Assembly (NCBI GenBank): GCA_016192075.1
Contig: JACPUU010000001.1
Location: 310,001 to 374,000, forward strand
DNA from: Bacteroidota bacterium
Lineage (GTDB): Bacteria; Bacteroidota; Bacteroidia; Flavobacteriales_D; Crocinitomicaceae
Direction: 5' to 3'
Length of the DNA stretch: 64,000 bases
The position numbers and the translations under genes were made by a program. Positions 58,594 through 64,000 of the stretch are shown in pieces; the first letter of the stretch is position 1, and each line of letters starts with the position of its first letter. The notes beneath the pieces are model-generated. The model was not told the DNA's origin, did not search any database, and saw only the letters and a program-made list of their open reading frames with translations.

Positions 58594-59226
58594 TTAAAAA
58601 CTTACCAGTGTTTTGAATTTCTCAGCCTCGTCCCGGATAAATTTTTGCTTCACATGCTCCGCCAGCGGAATCCGGCCAAGGCATTTCAACCCTGAAATTT
58701 TCAAAATAATTTCTTCTGTTTCCGGGTTAGAAGGACCGTTAAAAAGAATGCCGGCCACTTTCTGATTTCGCATTTTCAACGCTGCAATACTGAGCAGGGT
58801 GTGATTAATACTGCCCAGGTAATTTTGAGAAACAAGTATCACTTCTACCTTCAGCTGATCAATCAGGTCAAGCATCAGATCGCCTTCATCATTGATCGGA
58901 ACCATGAGCCCTCCCGCACTTTCAATAATCAGGTGATTTTGGGTTTGAGGCAGTTGAAAATCGTCAAGACGGATGTGAATCCCATCGGCCTTTGCCGCTG
59001 CATGAGGTGACATGGGCTGTTTCAACCGGTACCGTTCTTCAAAAAAAACAGATTCTGAATTGGAGATAAGACTTTTGACCCGCATGGTATCTGTAAAGTC
59101 AAGTCCGCCTGCCTGAATGGGTTTCCAGTAATCTGCCTGTAAGGCTTCAACCAATATCGAAGCGCAGATTGTTTTGCCTACGTCTGTTCCTGTTCCGGCT
59201 ACAAAATATGTTTTCAGTTCAGACAT
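58594..59226 (-). CDS. bioD: Dethiobiotin synthetase
   Basis: A 210-residue ATP-dependent carboxylase that closes the ureido ring of biotin. The P-loop FVAGTGTDVGKTICASILV lies at residues ~8-25, SAGGLMVPINDEGDLMLDLI near residue 105, and SVFFEERYRLKQPMSPHAAA near residue 60 match BioD. It overlaps the end of bioF by about 13 bases, so it is co-translated with it. Confidence 0.93.
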   Translation of the reverse strand: MSELKTYFVAGTGTDVGKTICASILVEALQADYWKPIQAGGLDFTDTMRVKSLISNSESVFFEERYRLKQPMSPHAAAKADGIHIRLDDFQLPQTQNHLIIESAGGLMVPINDEGDLMLDLIDQLKVEVILVSQNYLGSINHTLLSIAALKMRNQKVAGILFNGPSNPETEEIILKISGLKCLGRIPLAEHVKQKFIRDEAEKFKTLVSF

Positions 59227-60296
59227 CCGATCAGTGCTTTTATTTCTTCACGTGAGTTATAACTATGCAAACAAATGCGGATTCGCTCCTGTCCTTTTGG
59301 AACGGTGGGTGACAGAATAGCTTTTACAGCAAATCCGGCCTGTTGTATATGTGCCGCAACCTGCCGGGCCTCTTCATTGCCTGGAATGATAATGGATTGA
59401 ATGGGTGACGAACTTTCAATGCAGGTTACCGGCACACGTTTAATTTCACTGCAGAAAAAAGCAATATTCTCCGTCAGCTTTTTCCGCTCTGCATCCATTT
59501 GGGCAACTTTGTTTACGGCAAATTCAATACGTTCCTGGGCGTGAAGTGAAGGGGCGGTACTGTATATAAACGGCCGTGCAAAATTCACCAGAAAGTCTCT
59601 CACCTTGTTTGATGATAGGACAATGGCTCCGTGACTTCCGTATGCTTTTCCAAAAGTGATGAGTTTGCAGAATATGCTTTGATCAATACATCGTTCAGTT
59701 GCCAGACCGCTTCCGCCGTCGCCGTATAATCCGCCTGAATGCGCTTCATCCACAATCAGGTATAGGTTGTGTGCATCACAAAATTCAGCCAGTAATTCAA
59801 GCGGTGCCTGATCACCATCCATGGAGTAGATACTTTCCACCGCAACATATACGGTGCCTTCTGCAGCACGCAGCCTTTCTTTTAAATGCTGCAGGTCGTT
59901 GTGCCGGAACGAAAACGATTTGGCCAGGCTCAGGCGAATACCATCGCGTATAGAGGCATGCACATATTCATCGTATAAAACCGTATCGCCTTTTTGAGGA
60001 ATGCAGGAATAAATTCCAAGGTTTGCATCGTAGCCGGAGTTAAAAAGCAAACCAGCCTCATGCCGGTAAAAATTGGCCAGGTAATTTTCTAAACGCTCAG
60101 TGTATTTTGAGTTTCCTGAAATGAGTCGTGAACCAGTGCTGCCGTAATTCAGGTTTGCTTCAAAAGGCAACTGTGCAACACCCAGGTAATCATTTGAAAA
60201 AAAATCCACACTGTTGCCCTGAATCATTAATTCTCTGAAAGCATGGTCTGCTTTACGCTGATTAAGTTTGTTGACAATAGATTCAGGCGTTTTCAT
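59214..60296 (-). CDS. bioF: 8-amino-7-oxononanoate synthase-like PLP enzyme
   Basis: A 360-residue fold-type I PLP enzyme joining pimeloyl thioester and alanine in biotin synthesis. Key sites: VDFFSNDYLGV near residue 30, YGSTGSRLISGN near residue 50, VDEAHSGGLYGDGGSG near residue 185, and the PLP Lys in KLITFGKAYGSHGA near residue 220. I chose the ATG at 60296; the frame extends upstream through 36 extra residues that do not resemble the family. Next to bioD, supporting BioF rather than Kbl. Confidence 0.88.
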   Translation of the reverse strand: MKTPESIVNKLNQRKADHAFRELMIQGNSVDFFSNDYLGVAQLPFEANLNYGSTGSRLISGNSKYTERLENYLANFYRHEAGLLFNSGYDANLGIYSCIPQKGDTVLYDEYVHASIRDGIRLSLAKSFSFRHNDLQHLKERLRAAEGTVYVAVESIYSMDGDQAPLELLAEFCDAHNLYLIVDEAHSGGLYGDGGSGLATERCIDQSIFCKLITFGKAYGSHGAIVLSSNKVRDFLVNFARPFIYSTAPSLHAQERIEFAVNKVAQMDAERKKLTENIAFFCSEIKRVPVTCIESSSPIQSIIIPGNEEARQVAAHIQQAGFAVKAILSPTVPKGQERIRICLHSYNSREEIKALIGCLN

Positions 60297-60369
60297 GCAG
60301 GACTGATTCAGTAAAACGTTTCCTAAAAGTAGCCAAAAAATGATGAGGGTCCAAAAAATGCCGGTAAAA

Positions 60370-60786
60370 TTAGCTGTAGCGGATTTCTTTGGTGACCTGC
60401 GCAAATGATTTAAACATGGCTATAACACCGCAGTATTTGTCAAACGAAAGATTCACCGCTTTTTCCGTTTTTTCACGGTCAACGTTGTCACCCTTAAAAG
60501 TATAAAGTACATGCACGCGGTTATAAATTTTAGGATGTTCGTCCGTCAGGTAACCCGTCACTTCAATAGAAATACCGGCTACCTCAATGCGCATTTTCTG
60601 AACCAGTAAAGCAATGTCCATTCCGGTACAGCCGGCAAGCGAAACCAGCATAAGCGGTTTTGACCGGTTGCCTTTGTTCTGTCCGCCAACATCTTCGGCT
60701 GCGTCCAGTTTTACCATTCCGCCAGGCGCGTCTGCTTCAAAATACATGTTGCCTTTCCAGTTTGCAACAACCTGATGCTGATCCAT
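60370..60786 (-). CDS. OsmC family protein
   Basis: A 138-residue OsmC/Ohr-type protein: GGQNKGNRSKPLMLVSLAGCTGMDI with the conserved Cys, and VNLSFDKYCGVIAMFK with the second Cys. These reduce organic hydroperoxides in studied members. I chose ATG at 60786, supported by a promoter element 20 bases upstream; an upstream start would add 21 residues. Divergent from the DUF1569 gene and upstream of bioF. Confidence 0.87.
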   Translation of the reverse strand: MDQHQVVANWKGNMYFEADAPGGMVKLDAAEDVGGQNKGNRSKPLMLVSLAGCTGMDIALLVQKMRIEVAGISIEVTGYLTDEHPKIYNRVHVLYTFKGDNVDREKTEKAVNLSFDKYCGVIAMFKSFAQVTKEIRYS

Positions 60787-60806
60787 AAAGTTCAGTTTTG
60801 ACAAAT

Positions 60807-60814
60807 CAAAGGTA
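60807..60814 (-). promoter_or_regulatory. Candidate -7 element of the OsmC gene
   Basis: Reads TACCTTTG on the minus strand, a perfect consensus about 20 bases from ATG 60786. Confidence 0.5.
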
Positions 60815-60946
60815 ACGAATGTTCCTGAACTACCTGACAACCGTGTCACAACTGAGGTGAAAATGAATTTTTAAAATGCTTAATTAACGCATACCCAATC
60901 TGAAAAATTCAAAAAAAATACGATCTTAGGTAAAAATTCACGAAGC

Positions 60947-61405
60947 ATGGCATTACCGAATATTTTTACAACAGAAGTTTCAGAGCAGGTTGTGAACCGG
61001 ATAAACACACTGAAAGCGGATACCAGATCGCTTTGGGGAAAAATGAGTGTTGACCAGATGCTGGCGCATTGTTCTGTCAGTTATGAAATGGCCTTTGAAA
61101 ATAAGCATCCAAAACCGGGAGCATTTGCCCGTTTTATGCTCAAACTTTTTGTGAAAAAAATTGTTGTGAATGAAAAGCCTTACGGCAAAAGCAGCAGAAC
61201 AGCTCCGGCATTTTTAATTGCTGATTACCGTAATTTTGAAGCAGAAAAAACAAAACTCGTTAACTACATCCGTAAAACGGCAGAGGCAGGCGAAAAGCAT
61301 TTTGACGGTAAAGAATCACTTTCGTTTGGCGCGTTGACTAAAACTGAATGGAATAATTTGTTCTACAAACACATTGATCATCATTTGAAACAATTTGGAG
61401 CCTGA
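60947..61405 (+). CDS. DUF1569 family protein (DinB-like)
   Basis: A 152-residue protein with the family pattern WGKMSVDQMLAHCSVSYEMAF near residue 30 and the C-terminal WNNLFYKHIDHHLKQFG with a His pair near the end, consistent with a DinB-like four-helix metal-binding fold. Function unknown. It lies five bases before the DUF480 gene, so they may be co-transcribed. Confidence 0.78.
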   Translation: MALPNIFTTEVSEQVVNRINTLKADTRSLWGKMSVDQMLAHCSVSYEMAFENKHPKPGAFARFMLKLFVKKIVVNEKPYGKSSRTAPAFLIADYRNFEAEKTKLVNYIRKTAEAGEKHFDGKESLSFGALTKTEWNNLFYKHIDHHLKQFGA

Positions 61406-61410
61406 TTTTT

Positions 61411-62073
61411 ATGGAATCTGAAGAAACATATACACTTCCGGTGCTTACAGCAGAAGAAGTACGGGTGCTGGGAGCACTGATGGAAAAAAGTAAAACCACA
61501 CCTGATTATTACCCCATGACCCTGAATGGCATTACGGCTGCCTGTAATCAAAAATCATCACGTAACCCGGTGGTGGAGTACGATGATGAAACCGTGGTAC
61601 TGGCTATTGACGGCCTTAAGCGTAAAGGGTTTGTGAGCCCGGTGATTGGTGGCGGAAGCAGAACCAACAAATACAAACACAACTTTAACAACATGTTTGA
61701 CATTCCAAACGGAGGTGTTGCTGCCCTGTGTTTGCTTTTTTTGCGCGGACCGCTGACACCCGGAGAGATCAATTCCAACTCGGGCAGGCTTCATGAATTT
61801 CAATCCCTGGCATCGGTGCAGGAAACCCTGCAGCAACTGTCGTCTTACGAAATGCCGCTGGTAAAAGAATTACCCAAACGCCCGGGGCAAAAAGAGGTGC
61901 GCTTTTGTCATTTGTTTTCAGGCATGCCCTCTGAATCAGAACAGGATTTAATGGCCGAAGAACCGGCACGAAAATCAGTAAACAGCCTGGAAGCACGAAT
62001 TGAAACCCTTGAAAAAGAACTGGCTGAGGTAAAGGAGAAACTGGATGATTTGATTAAAGAGTTGAAGGGGTAG
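61411..62073 (+). CDS. YceH family DUF480 protein
   Basis: A 220-residue cytosolic protein with the DUF480 core: EEVRVLGALMEKSKTTPDYYP, LTLNGITAACNQKSSRNPV-type block near residue 40, and LFLRGPLTPGEINSN near residue 105. Winged-helix-like; function not established. A coiled coil (LEARIETLEKELAEVKEKLDDL) closes the protein. ATG 61411. Confidence 0.85.
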   Translation: MESEETYTLPVLTAEEVRVLGALMEKSKTTPDYYPMTLNGITAACNQKSSRNPVVEYDDETVVLAIDGLKRKGFVSPVIGGGSRTNKYKHNFNNMFDIPNGGVAALCLLFLRGPLTPGEINSNSGRLHEFQSLASVQETLQQLSSYEMPLVKELPKRPGQKEVRFCHLFSGMPSESEQDLMAEEPARKSVNSLEARIETLEKELAEVKEKLDDLIKELKG

Positions 62074-62243
62074 TCTGCTATGTCGGTTTGTTTTTGATTC
62101 GTGCATTCAAGGCAATTTTTGGATAGATCAGGTCCTGAACCTGTGGAATAAAAAAAAAATTAAACAACCCTGAAACGACCCCCGAAGAAATTATTCTGAT
62201 CATGAAAGCATTCATTTCATAATTGAAGAAGTATCAATCAGCA

Positions 62244-62279
62244 CAAAAAAAAGGAGACCAAAGCCTCCTCTATTTTTTT
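62244..62279. terminator. Terminator of the pyruvate dehydrogenase operon
   Basis: AGGAG (62252-62256) and CTCCT (62265-62269) flank a short loop, with a run of A on one side and T on the other. The T-run side serves the minus-strand E2 gene; it may also work for plus-strand reading. The rest of the 250-base gap holds nothing recognised. Confidence 0.65.
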
Positions 62280-62321
62280 CAATCTTATAACTTATATATT
62301 AAGTCTTACAACTTACTTCAC

Positions 62322-63614
62322 CTAAACCAACATCTTCACCGGATTCTCCAGAATTTCTTTCAGCGTTTTCAGAAAAGCAGATCCAACAGCTCCATCCACC
62401 ACGCGGTGATCACATGAAAGACTCAGTTTCATGACATGTCCCGGCACAATGGCTCCGTTTTTCACTACAGGTGTAGCTTTGATCTGACCAACAGACAAAA
62501 TGCATCCGTTAGGTGGATTAATGATAGACGTAAAATCTTCAATTCCAAACATGCCCAGGTTAGATACGGCAAATGTTCCGCCTTCCATTTCCTGCGGCTG
62601 TAGCTTTTTTGTTTTGGCCCGTGATGCCAGGTCTTTAATTTCTGTGCTGATTTGGGCAAAACCTTTCGCATCGGTGTAACGAACCACGGGTACTACCAGT
62701 CCTTCATCAACGGCAACAGCAACACCAACGTGTATGTGATTGTTGTACCGGATAAAATCACCCATCCAGTCAGCATTTACTTTGGGGTGTTTTCTTAAAG
62801 CAGAAGCAACTGCTTTTATGACTATATCGTTGAATGATATTTTCACATCGCTGTCTTTGTTGATTGCTTCACGTGCAGCCATGGCATTTTCCATATCCAC
62901 TTCCATTTTGAGGTAGAAATGCGGTGCTGAAAATTTGGAGGCTGAGAGTGTCCGTGCAATTGCTTTGCGCATTTGTGAGTTCGGAACATCGGTGTACGAT
63001 TCTGTTCCCACCGCTGCATAAGAAACGGCTGCCCCTTTTGAAGAGGCTGCTGCCGGAGAATAATTCTCAATGTCTTTTTTTACAATGCGGTGATTTTCGC
63101 CGCTGCCACTTATTGTTGCCAGGTTAATGCCTTTTTCTTCGGCCATTTTTTTGGCAAGCGGAGAAACAAAAATCCGTCCGTTTCCGTTAGACGGAGCCGA
63201 ATGAACGGCCGCCGTCATTGTGGGAGAGGTCGCGACCTCTCCTACGGTAACGGGTGTTTGTGTTTTAACCGGTTCTGTTTTGACAGGTGCCGGATCTGGT
63301 TTTTTAGCTTCTGTTGCTGTTGCTCCAACTGTTGCAGAATTTCCTGCATCTGCCAGTAAAGCCTTAATGTCTTCGCCTGCTTTTCCAATAACAGCCAAAA
63401 CACTGTTAACCGGAGCTGCTTTTCCTTTTTCAACACCAATATGCAATAACACACCATCGTAGAATGATTCAAATTCCATGGTGGCTTTATCGGTTTCTAT
63501 TTCTGCAAGTAATTCACCTTCTTTAACGGCGTCACCTACTTTTTTATGCCAGGCAGCAACAACCCCTTCGGTCATTGTGTCTGATAATTTAGGCATGCGA
63601 ACTATTTCTGCCAT
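62322..63614 (-). CDS. Pyruvate dehydrogenase E2, dihydrolipoamide acetyltransferase
   Basis: A 430-residue E2 that accepts acetyl from E1 and passes it to CoA. One lipoyl domain (MPKLSDTMTEG ... EIETDKATMEFESF, lipoyl Lys near residue 43), a Pro/Thr-rich linker, an E3-binding domain (VSPLAKKMAEEKGINLATI, near residue 150), and the catalytic domain with CDHRVVDGAVGSAFLKTL near residue 400. Just after E1 alpha on the minus strand, 31 bases apart. The E1 beta gene is not seen in the window. Confidence 0.94.
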   Translation of the reverse strand: MAEIVRMPKLSDTMTEGVVAAWHKKVGDAVKEGELLAEIETDKATMEFESFYDGVLLHIGVEKGKAAPVNSVLAVIGKAGEDIKALLADAGNSATVGATATEAKKPDPAPVKTEPVKTQTPVTVGEVATSPTMTAAVHSAPSNGNGRIFVSPLAKKMAEEKGINLATISGSGENHRIVKKDIENYSPAAASSKGAAVSYAAVGTESYTDVPNSQMRKAIARTLSASKFSAPHFYLKMEVDMENAMAAREAINKDSDVKISFNDIVIKAVASALRKHPKVNADWMGDFIRYNNHIHVGVAVAVDEGLVVPVVRYTDAKGFAQISTEIKDLASRAKTKKLQPQEMEGGTFAVSNLGMFGIEDFTSIINPPNGCILSVGQIKATPVVKNGAIVPGHVMKLSLSCDHRVVDGAVGSAFLKTLKEILENPVKMLV

Positions 63615-63645
63615 AATGTTAAGCTGTCTTGTGTTTTAAGTTGTG

Positions 63646-64000
63646 TTATGCTAAATACTCTTTTACGTACGGATAGTCGTCCTGGCTGTAAACATCTTTG
63701 TAAAGTTCTTCTGCTGCAGGCAACGGAGAGTCTTCAGCAAATTTGATGGATTCTTCCACCTCTTTTTTAACCCAGGCGTCAATTTCTTCAACCTGTTTTT
63801 CAGTGAGGAAATTATTTTCTTTGATCACGCGCAATACATGTTCAATCGGGTCTTGTTCCACCCATTCTGCAACCTCTTCTTTGGTACGGTATTTCTGCGG
63901 GTCAGACATGGAATGCCCTTTGTAACGGTAAGTGCGGATATCGAGCAATGTGGGTCCGTCACCGCGTCTTGCACGGGCGCAGGCTTCTTCAAAGGCCTCG
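63646..64000 (-). CDS. pdhA: Pyruvate dehydrogenase E1 alpha, N-terminus outside window
   Basis: The C-terminal ~117 residues of E1 alpha. GDGPTLLDIRTYRYKGHSMSDPQK with YRTKEEV is the family phosphorylation-loop region. The frame continues without a stop to the window edge (EAFEEACARARRGDG), so the start lies beyond 64000. The stop ends 31 bases before E2. Confidence 0.93.
   Translation of the reverse strand, partial: EAFEEACARARRGDGPTLLDIRTYRYKGHSMSDPQKYRTKEEVAEWVEQDPIEHVLRVIKENNFLTEKQVEEIDAWVKKEVEESIKFAEDSPLPAAEELYKDVYSQDDYPYVKEYLA

Overview
The window looks like chromosomal DNA from a member of the Bacteroidota, most likely Flavobacteriales (rank is inference). Supporting evidence: surface proteins with type IX secretion (T9SS) type B C-terminal domains, a PorP/SprF protein behind a giant adhesin, a TANFOR-type protein, paired GreA/B-like proteins, Bacteroidota-style -7 promoter elements (TAnnTTTG) close to many starts, and few Shine-Dalgarno sequences.

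Layout. 1-14.4 kb is housekeeping: fmt (cut by the window edge), a MATE exporter and an RlmI-like rRNA methyltransferase on the minus strand; a TPR histidine kinase; a YggS-like PLP protein with a DUF1015 protein; pyrR-pyrB; a STAS protein; a GlcD-like FAD oxidase; a LolA-like protein and the DNA translocase FtsK. 14.4-20.6 kb is a complete rRNA operon (16S, tRNA-Ile, tRNA-Ala, 23S, 5S) with tandem promoters, processing stems, a decayed tRNA-like fragment and a duplicated terminator block.

20.6-32.4 kb is the accessory region. A very large TANFOR/metallopeptidase-like protein has a C-terminal part that differs in composition and looks toxin-like, and it abuts tail-to-tail with a small gene. 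Then comes an AT-rich four-gene operon (small protein, MORC/MutL-like GHKL ATPase, an unknown protein, and a protein I tentatively liken to DUF6339). It meets, tail to tail, a C5 cytosine methyltransferase plus Vsr endonuclease pair. This six-gene island is the best candidate for an unusual defence system.

32.4-48.5 kb is cell-surface biology: a 1,704-residue T9SS type B protein, a roughly 2,000-residue repeat-rich T9SS type B adhesin followed by a PorP/SprF protein, and a large FG-GAP/VCBS protein with a UnbV-like segment. 48.6-64 kb returns to metabolism: pabB, tilS, several exported proteins of unknown function, acs, folE, two GreA/B-like paralogs, bioF-bioD, OsmC, DUF1569 and DUF480 proteins, and pyruvate dehydrogenase E2 with part of E1 alpha.

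Small hairpin repeats are scattered between genes, and several appear related to each other. All family calls come from reading the translated sequence, without database searches.
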